A stretch of 64,000 nt of DNA from Pseudomonas kairouanensis (GCF_004682055.1 NZ_QUZU01000025.1:1-64000), one strand, 5' to 3'. Shown: positions 8,572 through 17,476, numbered from the stretch's first letter. Notes: generated by a model not told the origin, from the letters alone. Numbers and translations are program-made.

Positions 8572-11500
8572 ATGACAACTTCTATACTGACCCGAACCGC
8601 ACTGCAGGACATACGTGAAAACGCTGGCCTGACCCTTGAGGCAGGGCGCGCACTGATCAATCGCAGTTACCTGTCGGAACTGGAACGTTATCCGGTCCAT
8701 GCCTTCGCGGAGAAGGGGCTGCGGTTCAATGCGGCCAGTGATGCGCGGATTTTCCGCGTCGAGCGCATCGTCCAAGACAACAAACAATCCGTGCTTGAAA
8801 GCACGACGGCCGCTTACACCGCACTGGGTGCTGCGGGTTACTCGGTTTTCTTGATATTGCGTTCTAACGGTATTGAAACCGACCTATATATCGGTACCCG
8901 GGGGGAGCCCGGCAAAACTCTCGGGCACAGTTCCGGCGAGTTGCTGCGGGAGACTTTCAAGGGACACTTCTCGGGCAGCTCATTAGTGCCGCTGCAGCAA
9001 CAAGAGGCTGACGTCTTGCTTGGGGCGGTCCAGGCCGAAAAGGCTAACCCTTCGGCGAGTATCACGGCGGTCACAGGTGTTCCTGCGTTGTCGACGGAGA
9101 ACCGCGAGCACTTCATGCAAGGGCTCGAGCGCTTTATCGATGCGGCTGAGCGCCGTGTGTATCATGCGATAATCCTTGCTGAGCCGGTTTCGTCACAAAA
9201 CCTTGACCTAATTCGTGCCGGTTATGAGCAAGTGGCCACACACCTTTCGCCCTTGCTCAAGCAACAATTATCGTTCGGCGAGCAGGACAGCGATTCCGTT
9301 GGGCTGAGCATCAGCCAGGGCTTAAGTGACTCCCTTGGGCACAGCCTTGGGCTGACCGAGACCAAGGGTACTTCGACAACGCTGGGTACATCTACCACTG
9401 ACACCACCGGTACCAGCGAATCGTTTAGTGCGCAGACCCTGACCTCGAAAACGGTCGCTATCGGTGCCAATGTGCTCGGTATGGTGGGTGGTGCGACATT
9501 GGGGCCATTCGGCGCGATGCTCGGTAGTCAGATCGGCTCGGCCGCTGCAGCGCTGCTCAACGAACAACGCACCACCGGCACCAGTCAGTCGACGTCCACA
9601 GGTCGCAATGAAAGCCACGGCACGTCCTTCAGTGAGGCCGCGTCGAAGACCACCTCGACCACACACACCACCAGCACCACCGACACTCATTCGTTGAACA
9701 AAACCCTGGGCTCTAATCGGCAGATTTCGATTGAGACCGTGGACAAGACCATCGAGCAGTTGCTCAGCAAAATCGATCACCACCTCGAGCGTATCGACGA
9801 AGCCAAGACATACGGCGGCTGGAACTCGGCGGCGTATTTCATCGGTGACAGCACTGCGTCGTCCGAATCGTTGGCGAGTATCTTTCTTGGGCTGGTACGC
9901 GGCAGCAAGTCCAGCCATGAAGACTTCGCCCTGACCACCTGGAAATCTGCCAACAAGTCCGCTGTGCTGGACTGGCTCAGCGCGTTCAGCCATCCGCAAT
10001 TGAAGCCGGGGTTTTCGAAAAAGATCCCGATCAGTTACCTCACGCCCGCCACGCTGGTGTCTGGTAAGGAGATGGCGATCCAATTGAGCCTGCCCCGACG
10101 CTCCACCTCCACGGTGGCCGTGCTGGAAACCCAGGCGTTCGGCCGCAAGGTGCAGCGCCTGGATGGTCACAGCAGTGAGCCAGGCAAGGGCAAGACACTG
10201 ACCTTGGGCAACATCCGCCACTTGTGGGAAAACCTGCCGCAAAAGATCGAGTTGAGCCTCGATCAATTGGCCAGCCATGTGTTTGTCAGTGGTTCGACCG
10301 GTGCCGGTAAAAGCAACACGCTGTATGAAATGCTCAGCCAAATTAGCGCCGCCGGCGTGCCATTCCTGGTGATTGAGCCGGCCAAGGGCGAGTACAAACA
10401 CGTCTTTGGTCATCGCGATGACGTCAATGTATTCGGCACGCATCCGGCCCACTTTGAATTGTTGCGCATCAACCCGTTCCGCTTCCCGTTGGCCATTCAT
10501 GTGCTGGAGCACGTTGATCGGCTCGTGGAAATCTTCAACGTCTGCTGGCCGATGTATGCCGCAATGCCTGCCGTACTCAAAGAGGCAATCCTGCAGGCGT
10601 ATCAGCAATGTGGTTGGGACTTGGACGCGTCGACCAACCGTTACAGCGATGCATTGTTTCCGACGTTCAGTGACCTGCTCAGTACCCTGCAAAGCGTGAT
10701 CGAGGCCTCCGCGTACTCCCAGGAGCTCAAAGGTAACTACATCGGTTCGCTGTCCACGCGGATCAAATCCCTGACCAATGGCTTGAATGGGCAGATTTTT
10801 ACCGCTAACGAAATCGACAGCGCAGTGCTGTTTGATCAGAGCGCAATCGTGGACCTGAGCCGCGTCGGCTCGTCCGAGACCAAGGCCCTGATCATGGGGA
10901 TCCTGGTGATGCGCCTGAGTGAGCACCGAATGGCCTGTGGTGGCATGAACCAGCCGCTGCGCCACGTCACAGTCCTTGAGGAAGCGCACAACATCCTCAA
11001 GCGCAGCCCGTCCGAAGGCGGTGCTGAAGGGGCAAATGTGGTCGGCAAGTCAGTGGAGATGCTGACCAATGCCATCGCCGAAATGCGCACCTATGGTGAA
11101 GGTTTCATCATTGCCGACCAGTCGCCCCATGCGGTGGATATCGCCGCGATTCGCAACACCAACACCAAAATAATCATGCGCCTGCCGGATGAAATGGACC
11201 GTCGTTTAATCGGCAAGTCGGTGGCGTTGCGTGATGACCAGCTTGAAGAAATCGCCAAGTTACCCAAAGGCGTCGCCATCGTTTATCAAAATGACTGGCT
11301 GGAGCCGGTGCTGTGTCAGGTGAAGAAATTCGCCGGGTATGAAACCCCTTATGTGTATACCGCCAATGACAAGCGCGCCGTGCGTAGCCAGGATTTCAAC
11401 CTGCAGGTACTCAACCTGCTGCTGAGCAACCGTATCCGCACGCCAGTCGCCTTGGATTTAGCGTTGCTGGAAAATGGCTTGTGTGAATTGCCGTTGCTGG

Positions 11501-11841
11501 CTCGCAGCAAAATTGCGCTGTTCGAGGCGCTCAATGCCCACAAAGAAGAGAAGCCGTCAGCGCTGTGCAAGCCCGAGGCATTTGCCTACGCCGCACAATT
11601 GGTGGTCGATGTGCTCGGTTGCCGGCAGCAGGTTCAGCAGATCATTCAAACGGCGACCGATTACGGGCAACTCAGCAATCAACTGGACCAGCTGCTCCAC
11701 GAGCGAGCGACAGCCTTGAGCACTGAGCTGGCCCTGGCGACCCAGCAATGCTTGATGAAGGATTACAGCCTCCAGCACGAGAGCCATATCGATATTTATT
11801 CTGCATGGCGTGCGCGCCTCGAAACAGGGAGCGTTCTGTGA
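8572..11841 (+). CDS. HerA/FtsK-like ATPase with internal glycine-zipper segment
   Basis: A 1089-residue protein. The C-terminal half is a HerA-type (DUF87-like) ATPase: Walker A GSTGAGKS (574-581), followed by LVIEPAKGEYK, Walker B VTVLEEAHN (799-807), then FIIADQSP and the arginine-containing KIIMRLPDEMDRR segment. HerA ATPases are hexameric DNA pumps or translocases, frequent in anti-phage systems with nucleases. The N-terminal half is unusual: a Gly/Ala-rich hydrophobic stretch (about 296-333) is flanked on both sides by Ser/Thr-rich tracts (about 240-290 and 335-385), suggesting a membrane insertion or assembly module. I started it at the ATG at 8572, 4 bp after the previous stop. Its stop overlaps the start of the nuclease gene as GTGA. 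Confidence 0.82.
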   Translation: MTTSILTRTALQDIRENAGLTLEAGRALINRSYLSELERYPVHAFAEKGLRFNAASDARIFRVERIVQDNKQSVLESTTAAYTALGAAGYSVFLILRSNGIETDLYIGTRGEPGKTLGHSSGELLRETFKGHFSGSSLVPLQQQEADVLLGAVQAEKANPSASITAVTGVPALSTENREHFMQGLERFIDAAERRVYHAIILAEPVSSQNLDLIRAGYEQVATHLSPLLKQQLSFGEQDSDSVGLSISQGLSDSLGHSLGLTETKGTSTTLGTSTTDTTGTSESFSAQTLTSKTVAIGANVLGMVGGATLGPFGAMLGSQIGSAAAALLNEQRTTGTSQSTSTGRNESHGTSFSEAASKTTSTTHTTSTTDTHSLNKTLGSNRQISIETVDKTIEQLLSKIDHHLERIDEAKTYGGWNSAAYFIGDSTASSESLASIFLGLVRGSKSSHEDFALTTWKSANKSAVLDWLSAFSHPQLKPGFSKKIPISYLTPATLVSGKEMAIQLSLPRRSTSTVAVLETQAFGRKVQRLDGHSSEPGKGKTLTLGNIRHLWENLPQKIELSLDQLASHVFVSGSTGAGKSNTLYEMLSQISAAGVPFLVIEPAKGEYKHVFGHRDDVNVFGTHPAHFELLRINPFRFPLAIHVLEHVDRLVEIFNVCWPMYAAMPAVLKEAILQAYQQCGWDLDASTNRYSDALFPTFSDLLSTLQSVIEASAYSQELKGNYIGSLSTRIKSLTNGLNGQIFTANEIDSAVLFDQSAIVDLSRVGSSETKALIMGILVMRLSEHRMACGGMNQPLRHVTVLEEAHNILKRSPSEGGAEGANVVGKSVEMLTNAIAEMRTYGEGFIIADQSPHAVDIAAIRNTNTKIIMRLPDEMDRRLIGKSVALRDDQLEEIAKLPKGVAIVYQNDWLEPVLCQVKKFAGYETPYVYTANDKRAVRSQDFNLQVLNLLLSNRIRTPVALDLALLENGLCELPLLARSKIALFEALNAHKEEKPSALCKPEAFAYAAQLVVDVLGCRQQVQQIIQTATDYGQLSNQLDQLLHERATALSTELALATQQCLMKDYSLQHESHIDIYSAWRARLETGSVL

Positions 11842-12425
11842 ACTTTGAAAATTTCTTTGCTGGAAAAACCGAGGTTCCGTCCAACCTGGCGTTACTGGCG
11901 CGCGAAATGCCAGACCGCTGCCTGATCGTTGTCGAGCTTGATCGACCTATCGTGCTCACCCAGGAAACCCGCCTGGAGCTACCGCAAATGTCGCCGGAAA
12001 CCCGTGAGCGGCTTGAACTGCTGGGCGTTCCAAAAGAGGTTCTGGATGCTATCGGTAGTGAAGCCGAAGCGAAAATCTATGAAGGCGCGAATCTTGAACC
12101 GGCCGAGGTCAATGGCAAGGATGCACTGATTCGTACCGACATCGATTACGATCAAAAAGATTATATGGGTACCACCAACCTGGACCGGATGAAGTCGGGA
12201 AGGGCTCCGCTGGATGCCAACGGAAAGCCGATCGAGTTACATCACATCGGCCAGAAACAGGACTCGCCATTGGCAGAATTGACCAGCGCTGAGCACCGTG
12301 GCAACGGAAACGATAACGTGCTGCACAACAAACAGAAGGAGTCCGAGATCAATCGCGAGGACTTCGATAAAGAGCGAAAAGACTACTGGAAGGCGCGAGC
12401 CGAACAGATTGAGAATCAGCGCTGA
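11838..12425 (+). CDS. LHH-type HNH/endonuclease VII toxin-like nuclease
   Basis: A 195-residue protein whose C-terminal half carries the LHH signature of the HNH/Endo VII toxin superfamily: GRAPLDANGKPIELHHIGQ (about 121-139, His135-His136), then SPLAELT and AEHRGNGND with His153 and His163. These domains normally sit at the C terminus of large polymorphic toxins (Rhs, CDI, T6SS cargo) and cut DNA. Here the module stands alone with a short 100-residue N-terminal part. The GTG start at 11838 has GGGA upstream and overlaps the ATPase stop (GTGA), so it is translated with the ATPase. A longer in-frame reading to 11748 lies inside the ATPase gene and is not needed. A SUKH immunity-like gene follows. 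Confidence 0.82.
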   Translation: MNFENFFAGKTEVPSNLALLAREMPDRCLIVVELDRPIVLTQETRLELPQMSPETRERLELLGVPKEVLDAIGSEAEAKIYEGANLEPAEVNGKDALIRTDIDYDQKDYMGTTNLDRMKSGRAPLDANGKPIELHHIGQKQDSPLAELTSAEHRGNGNDNVLHNKQKESEINREDFDKERKDYWKARAEQIENQR

Positions 12426-12436
12426 GGGCGAATCTT

Positions 12437-12844
12437 ATGAAAAAACTTGAACAACTCGTTGATCTCCATCAGGCCAACACCCGGCCAGTAGATACCGCCA
12501 GCATCCAGAATCTTGAGGAGAAACTGGGATTCGCACTGTCTGACGAATACAAGCGCTACCTGTCGGCTTTTGGAGTCATTGTCTTTGACGCCTACGAAAC
12601 GTATGGCCTAGGCGTGCCTGACGACTATTACCTGAATGTCTTTGCCGCATTCTCGGACCTGGGCCGTGACCAGAACTACCCGAAAAATACTGTACCGCTG
12701 CTGGAGATTGGTGATGGTCAGTACTATCTATACGACAACCAGGCACGGAAAGTTCTGGTTTGGGCCACACCGAATGGCGGCATTGTGCGTGTCTTGGAAG
12801 ACGGGCTGGAGGCTTTTTTGATCCAGCACGTCTTCGCAGGCTAG
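12437..12844 (+). CDS. SMI1/KNR4 (SUKH) family immunity-like protein
   Basis: A 135-residue SUKH-superfamily protein, seen from SIQNLEEKLGFALSDEYKRYLSAFG (about 23-47 in the protein) and the later aromatic/Asp-rich segment ending in LEDGLEAFLIQHVF. SUKH proteins are the most common immunity proteins for nuclease toxins of polymorphic toxin systems and bind the toxin directly. The gene begins 11 bp after the LHH nuclease gene with GAGGG in front of its ATG, so it most likely neutralises that nuclease. It closes the operon that starts at 4401. No terminator with a T run is evident right after it. Confidence 0.8.
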   Translation: MKKLEQLVDLHQANTRPVDTASIQNLEEKLGFALSDEYKRYLSAFGVIVFDAYETYGLGVPDDYYLNVFAAFSDLGRDQNYPKNTVPLLEIGDGQYYLYDNQARKVLVWATPNGGIVRVLEDGLEAFLIQHVFAG

Positions 12845-13217
12845 TTGAGCGCAGTTCGGAGAAATAGACTTTACTCTTTCTCGTCCGGCCAGGTGCGGCA
12901 AGTTCCATTCGGTGAACTGGTACTGGACTCGGCATAGCAGCGAAGAAGATGGAGGTCAGAAATGTTGCATTACTGGAATGCAAAGAGCTGACGGGGGTTA
13001 ACCGAAGCTGATGCGGGTAGCTTTCAGGAAGGATATCTAGCGGTTGGTTCCAGTCAGTCGTAACTGTTCAGACAGTTTCCTCAGAATCAAGGATTATGGT
13101 ATTCGTGCCCAGCGGATAACGGATCACCTTGTAGCTGGACTAACGTGTTTACTGTGCCGGCATTAGCGCCGTGATGGTGCTAGTGTTGCTTTTACTACAT
13201 AAAGAGCCCACGGAATC
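12845..13217. other. Non-coding gap between the two island cassettes
   Basis: About 370 bp with no convincing reading frame on either strand. The leftward frames that cross it also run through the flanking genes and have no family features. It presumably holds the end of the dynamin/ATPase transcript and the promoter for the 13218 operon. I could not pick a convincing terminator or a clear -35/-10 pair. Confidence 0.5.
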
Positions 13218-14195
13218 ATGGCCGAGACGATAAACATCGCAAAGATGGCAGAGAAGCTGTCGAAAGGCATTTTCAACGAGTTTCTCTGGGGGCGTATGGA
13301 GCACACCAATATCAATTGGCCGTGCGAGAACCAGGACGTACATGAGGTCAAGACCCATCCCTCAGATGTCGTTTTTTGGTACAACGAGCCCTATTCTCAG
13401 TCCCGCACATATGTGAACTGCGATCTCAAGAGCTACGCGAAGGGCACCATTAAAACGAAGGCTATCCGGGAGGCAATCGAGAGTCTTGCCAAGAGTCTGC
13501 GATGCGCCGAGATCAGCCGAGAGTTTAGCGAAACCTACATCCATCCGGATGTATCGGCAAATATCCAGGGACTCCTTTTCGTCTACAACCACGATAGTGA
13601 GTATGACAAAGACTTCGCCAAAATCCTAGAAAAGGTAAAGTGCGATGAATTGGACATACCCAAAGGTTCTAAAATCGTTGTGATGGGGCCTGACGATATC
13701 TACTGGCTGAACAACGTTCACCACGAAATTATCCACCTTCGCGGAGGTGCAGGTCTCCTACCGGAACGGGATTACTGCAAGTTTTACTACCCCCATCTGG
13801 TTCGCAGAAAGAATGTCCAATTGGAGCACGCTAAGGCAGCCACGCTGGACATGCTGACCGCACCTTGGATCATCCTGTCCTATGTAAACCCCAAGAATGG
13901 AAGTAAGCAGGGTTTCGTGATCTTCATGCGTAAGCGGGGATTCACAACAGATGAGTTTCTGTATCTCATCGAGTATCTGATGCACTACCAGGTAATTAAG
14001 GCCGAAACGGAGGTCACTATCCGCATGGTCGACCCGCATCAGAATGCTTCAGCTAATTTTTCCAAAGCAAAAGACCAGTACGTCGCTGACTATCAAGGCG
14101 GTGGAGACCTTAGGCAGATCCTAGACTCCATTGACTTCGGCAAACTTGAGCACGTCCGTACCACTTTCTGTGAACTGGAGTTGTCTCGGCAATGA
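13218..14195 (+). CDS. Predicted PD-(D/E)XK nuclease-like protein of unknown family
   Basis: A 325-residue protein that I cannot name. Near the N terminus it has the layout of a PD-(D/E)XK nuclease core: Glu21, then HPSDVVFWY with Asp50, then VNCDLKSYAKG with Asp69-x-Lys71 after a plausible beta-strand spacing. Those residues match the usual metal and catalytic positions. The rest of the protein shows mixed helices and strands and no other motif I recognise. It is the first of three genes joined by ATGA overlaps and sits near the integrase end of the island, where defence cassettes are commonly carried. A nuclease acting with the next two proteins in an anti-phage role is inference. Confidence 0.6.
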   Translation: MAETINIAKMAEKLSKGIFNEFLWGRMEHTNINWPCENQDVHEVKTHPSDVVFWYNEPYSQSRTYVNCDLKSYAKGTIKTKAIREAIESLAKSLRCAEISREFSETYIHPDVSANIQGLLFVYNHDSEYDKDFAKILEKVKCDELDIPKGSKIVVMGPDDIYWLNNVHHEIIHLRGGAGLLPERDYCKFYYPHLVRRKNVQLEHAKAATLDMLTAPWIILSYVNPKNGSKQGFVIFMRKRGFTTDEFLYLIEYLMHYQVIKAETEVTIRMVDPHQNASANFSKAKDQYVADYQGGGDLRQILDSIDFGKLEHVRTTFCELELSRQ

Positions 14196-15319
14196 GCAAA
14201 AACGCGCTTCAGTATTGTGCTACGGATAAGGAAATTTACGACGCCTTGATGTCTGCTAAGCAGAAAATCAACGAAAAGATTCTGCTAGAGCTTGCGAAGG
14301 ACAGGGGGATTTTCTTTTCTGCCAAGGACAGCCGGGATGATTTGGTCAGCGCCATTTCGCTCCTTCCACATGACTATCACGATCTTAATACCCTGCTGGA
14401 ACAGCGTGAGCATTCTGGCCGGCAGGAAAAGCTCACGTCGGTAACGCTACCAACCGCGCTGACCGTGGAAGGAATCCGGGAGATTATTAGAGAGTACATT
14501 GAGGAGTCCCCGGAGGACGAGAAGGTCACTCAGCAGATTAAGGGCGGCAACCAAGTGGTCGCCAACATTAAGTACTCCGACGTTGACTATGGCAAAACGC
14601 GGCTCGTTCAGCGCACACCCAAAGAAGCCTTGATCGAGTTCCACGTATCGGCGGACAAGACGGTCATTCGGATGCCTGCCAATGATCGTGTCAAGGCTAT
14701 CTACTCGAAGCTCAAGGGCAAGCTGGATACCAAGGCCAAGGCTGAAATCCCCGCTATCCGCATCGAACTCGGCGAGTTTCAATCATCAGCATTGCGCACA
14801 GAGTTCTTTACTTCTCTGATCAGAGATCTAACGGGGTTCTCGCTGAAGAACGTCACTAGTGTGAAAGTCGAGCGCTTGCCCCAGGAACCTGAGGAAGACG
14901 AGCTCGATCTGGACGATGACCAGGAAGCTGAGGTGGCCAAAGAGGAGGCCTTGGCTCTGGTCAAGAATGTCGCACTGAAAGGTGAGACACTTCTGGCGTC
15001 TGAGGAGTACCAGAGTTTGACCCGGAAAGGCTTTTTCATCACGTCGATCATATGGCGCTCGGTGCTGAATAAAGCACCACAACCTATGGTGGAGTTTGAG
15101 GCTGCTTTTGAGGATCCGATGCAAGGAAAGGGGTTCAAGTACTTTGTCCGAGGCGCCTATCGTATCGTTGAGCTTGAGTACACCAAGACGATTCGGCCGG
15201 TCAGTGTCGAAGACAAAGAAACCTATCTGGGTGTTATTGAAGAAACCGCGGCGAAAGTTATCAGGGAACTGAGAGCGAAAGCTCAAGCGAGCGCTGAGCC
15301 GCAAGGAGAACCAACATGA
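14192..15319 (+). CDS. Hypothetical protein, second gene of three-gene cassette
   Basis: A 375-residue protein of unknown family, coupled to the previous gene by an ATGA overlap. The first 60 residues look like a helical domain ending in LLPHDYHDL. A later acidic linker (EPEEDELDLDDDQEAE, about 232-247) separates two folded parts. No enzyme motif is visible. Being locked between the nuclease-like gene and the third gene, it is probably a subunit of the same complex, perhaps a sensor or DNA/RNA-binding component. That is inference from position only. Confidence 0.55.
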   Translation: MSKNALQYCATDKEIYDALMSAKQKINEKILLELAKDRGIFFSAKDSRDDLVSAISLLPHDYHDLNTLLEQREHSGRQEKLTSVTLPTALTVEGIREIIREYIEESPEDEKVTQQIKGGNQVVANIKYSDVDYGKTRLVQRTPKEALIEFHVSADKTVIRMPANDRVKAIYSKLKGKLDTKAKAEIPAIRIELGEFQSSALRTEFFTSLIRDLTGFSLKNVTSVKVERLPQEPEEDELDLDDDQEAEVAKEEALALVKNVALKGETLLASEEYQSLTRKGFFITSIIWRSVLNKAPQPMVEFEAAFEDPMQGKGFKYFVRGAYRIVELEYTKTIRPVSVEDKETYLGVIEETAAKVIRELRAKAQASAEPQGEPT

Positions 15320-15996
15320 ACAGGGTTAGATGGCTTCATGCCCAATGGCCCTTACCAATTCGAGCAGTTGGGAAGAAGCTCGTTGAGACGCCATTTACGG
15401 ATGAGAGAATGGATGGCTTCGCTATAGAACGAATTCGAGACGACTTCGTCGAGGGGCGTTACATCGAAAAGTACAATTACCAAGAAGTGATCTCAACTCC
15501 TTTTGGTACTGAAGAGGTGTTTGATCGGGTTGGGTACCGCACAACAGAGTTCACTCTCTTTGATTCGTCGCCCCACATTGAGCTAAGAAATTATCAGCGC
15601 AGTATCAAAGAATTTATCAGTCGGCTGCTCGAAGCTTGCAGTTTCAACCTAGTAGTTACGCCTATTACGGTTAACCTGATTGAGTGGGTCTCGGCGCTGC
15701 AGCTTGCCGTGGATCAGGAAATCACTGTCGATTCGCTTCAGGTCTCGGGCGTCGAAATAGACCAAGGTGTGACGGGGAAAATATTGCTCAAAGGGCTAAG
15801 AGATGTGCGTGAAGCCACTGATGTTCTACTAGCCGGGCGCAAACATGTGTTGGAAAAAGTCCAAGTGAAATTCGCTGGTCTTCACAAGACAGTGGTCATC
15901 CAATTGTCCAATAACGGCACTGCGAAGCTCCCCGCAGTGCTACCGAAAGACCTCCTTCATCATTTACGTGTGTCCTATCCTACCGGCGTCAGATGA
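15316..15996 (+). CDS. Hypothetical protein, third gene of three-gene cassette
   Basis: A 226-residue protein, start overlapping the previous stop as ATGA. It has no transmembrane helix, signal peptide or motif that I recognise. The middle contains an alternating hydrophobic pattern (about 105-160) that suggests beta-strands. Codon choice in this and the two preceding genes looks less G+C-biased than in the core genes, consistent with horizontal transfer. The three genes form one transcription unit. The function is unknown. Confidence 0.5.
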   Translation: MNRVRWLHAQWPLPIRAVGKKLVETPFTDERMDGFAIERIRDDFVEGRYIEKYNYQEVISTPFGTEEVFDRVGYRTTEFTLFDSSPHIELRNYQRSIKEFISRLLEACSFNLVVTPITVNLIEWVSALQLAVDQEITVDSLQVSGVEIDQGVTGKILLKGLRDVREATDVLLAGRKHVLEKVQVKFAGLHKTVVIQLSNNGTAKLPAVLPKDLLHHLRVSYPTGVR

Positions 15997-16136
15997 AAGA
16001 GTATCTGTAGATGTCTGTATCGCGTGAGTCGGCTGCATGAGGTGCACGCTGAGAGATGGAGGCAAGACTGATGTACAGCCCAGACAGCCGACGGTCATGG
16101 TTTAGAGATTACTTATCACCTGTTGAAGCTACTTCG

Positions 16137-17399
16137 TTAGCGTATTGAGACGACCTTCGTGTCTCGGGTGTTCTGGATTGCCGAGATCGAAAGATTGCCG
16201 GTAGCTGCTTCTTGGATGTGCTCGCTCCACCACTTCATCATTGGACGCCTGCGCTCGATGTAGTCCGCTCGGTTATAGGCGCTGCGGACCTCGTCTTTAT
16301 CGACGTGTGCAAGCGCTACCTCAATCAACTCAGGATCCCAACCGTGTTCGTTGAGAGTAGTGCTGGCCATTGATCGCATGCCATGGCTCACCAACCGACC
16401 TTCGAAGCCCATGCGCTTTAGCGCCATGTTGGCGGTCTGGCTGTTGCAATGGGTCCGAGGGTCCCGGTCTGCAGGAAATACATACTCTCGGTGTCCGCTG
16501 TAGGGTTTGATTGCCTCCAGCAGTGCCAATGCTTGATCTGTGAGCGGCACGATATGTACGCGGCGTTTCTTCATGCGCTCAGCAGGAATCGTCCAGATCT
16601 TCTTCTCGAAGTCGATGTCGACCCAGCGCGTGGTTGCAGCCTCCGCTGGGCGAGTCATGGTATTGAGCTGCCATTCAATCAGACAGCGCGTAGTTCTTTT
16701 TATGCTGGCATTGGCAATTGCCATCATGAGCTCTTTCAGCTCATCTGGAGCAAGTGCCGCCATGTTTTTCTTTTTCGGCTTCTTGAAGACGGAGCGAATC
16801 CCGCTGAGTGGGTTTGCGTGTATCAGTCCTGAGTTGACCCCGTAAGTCATGATCTCGTTGAGTCGCTGTGACAGCCGTTTAACGGTTTCAAGGCTACCTT
16901 TGGTTTCGAGTGGTCGAAGAAGGTTGATGACTTGTGGTGCGCTGATTGCTGAAATCTGTGTGGTGGCCAAGTCTGGAAAAACGTGCAGCGTCAACGAACG
17001 CCAGATGTCCTCGGCATAAGCTGGTGTCACCGCATCCTTCTTCAGTTCATACCAGGACGTCGCGACATTCTGGAATGTGTGCTCGGTTTCAGCTTGCTTT
17101 GCTTGCAGCACTGCGTCCCGTTGTTCTTTGGGATCGAGGCCTTGGGCAAGTATTTCCCGAGCTGCAATAGAGCCTTTTCGTGCCAGCGCTAGCGAGACTT
17201 CAGGGAAGGTACCGAGGCCCATGTTGATCCGCTTCTTCGTCACGGGGTGTCGATAGTTGAAGTTCCATAGCTTTGAGCCATTACTTCTCACTCGCATTTG
17301 AAGTCCGCCGCCATCGAACAGTACGTAGTCCTTTTCAGCAGGCTTGGCAGATTTGATTTTGAGTTCAGAAAGGCGAATCGCTTGTGCGCACATTGGCAT
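16137..17399 (-). CDS. Tyrosine-type site-specific integrase of the island
   Basis: A P4-like tyrosine recombinase of about 420 residues with an N-terminal DUF4102 arm-binding domain (LFDGGGLQMRV, then GSKLWNFNYRHP), a core-binding domain and the catalytic domain. Catalytic residues are visible: Arg250 (TMTRPAEA), His339 and Arg342 (SHGMRS), His365 (ALAHVD) and the nucleophile Tyr375 (SAYNRAD). It points away from the adjacent ssrA 3' end, as expected for an enzyme that integrates into that tRNA-like end. The start is uncertain: ATG codons at 17399 and 17393 and a TTG at 17423 are all in frame, and the ATGs fall within or beside a repeat (see 17394-17464). The gene marks the right edge of the island. 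Confidence 0.9.
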   Translation of the reverse strand: MPMCAQAIRLSELKIKSAKPAEKDYVLFDGGGLQMRVRSNGSKLWNFNYRHPVTKKRINMGLGTFPEVSLALARKGSIAAREILAQGLDPKEQRDAVLQAKQAETEHTFQNVATSWYELKKDAVTPAYAEDIWRSLTLHVFPDLATTQISAISAPQVINLLRPLETKGSLETVKRLSQRLNEIMTYGVNSGLIHANPLSGIRSVFKKPKKKNMAALAPDELKELMMAIANASIKRTTRCLIEWQLNTMTRPAEAATTRWVDIDFEKKIWTIPAERMKKRRVHIVPLTDQALALLEAIKPYSGHREYVFPADRDPRTHCNSQTANMALKRMGFEGRLVSHGMRSMASTTLNEHGWDPELIEVALAHVDKDEVRSAYNRADYIERRRPMMKWWSEHIQEAATGNLSISAIQNTRDTKVVSIR

Positions 17400-17464
17400 T
17401 CCAGGATGGAGTTGGCATTCCAAAAATTAGCACTATTGGGCTTGGAATGCCATTTGGAATGCCA
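17394..17464. repeat. Four copies of a 10-bp repeat over the integrase start
   Basis: TGGCATTCCA occurs at 17394-17403 and 17413-17422, and its reverse complement TGGAATGCCA at 17443-17452 and 17455-17464. The four copies form two direct pairs facing each other. Position at the integrase start suggests arm-type integrase sites or an operator for integrase or excisionase control. The family usually has such repeats near att, but this arrangement is read directly from the bases. Confidence 0.75.
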
Positions 17465-17476
17465 TAAAGCGTGGCT

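Noticed and set aside
11748..11837. Upstream extension of the LHH nuclease
   Set aside because: It lies within the ATPase gene in another frame. The GTG at 11838 has a ribosome site and a GTGA overlap.
12576..12983. Leftward frame overlapping the SUKH gene
   Set aside because: Composition is Arg/Pro/Ser-rich with no domain, and the SUKH gene opposite has clear family similarity.
17394..17464. CRISPR array
   Set aside because: Repeats are 10 bp, in both directions and unevenly spaced, so not a CRISPR. I saw no cas genes and no regular repeat-spacer array anywhere in the window.
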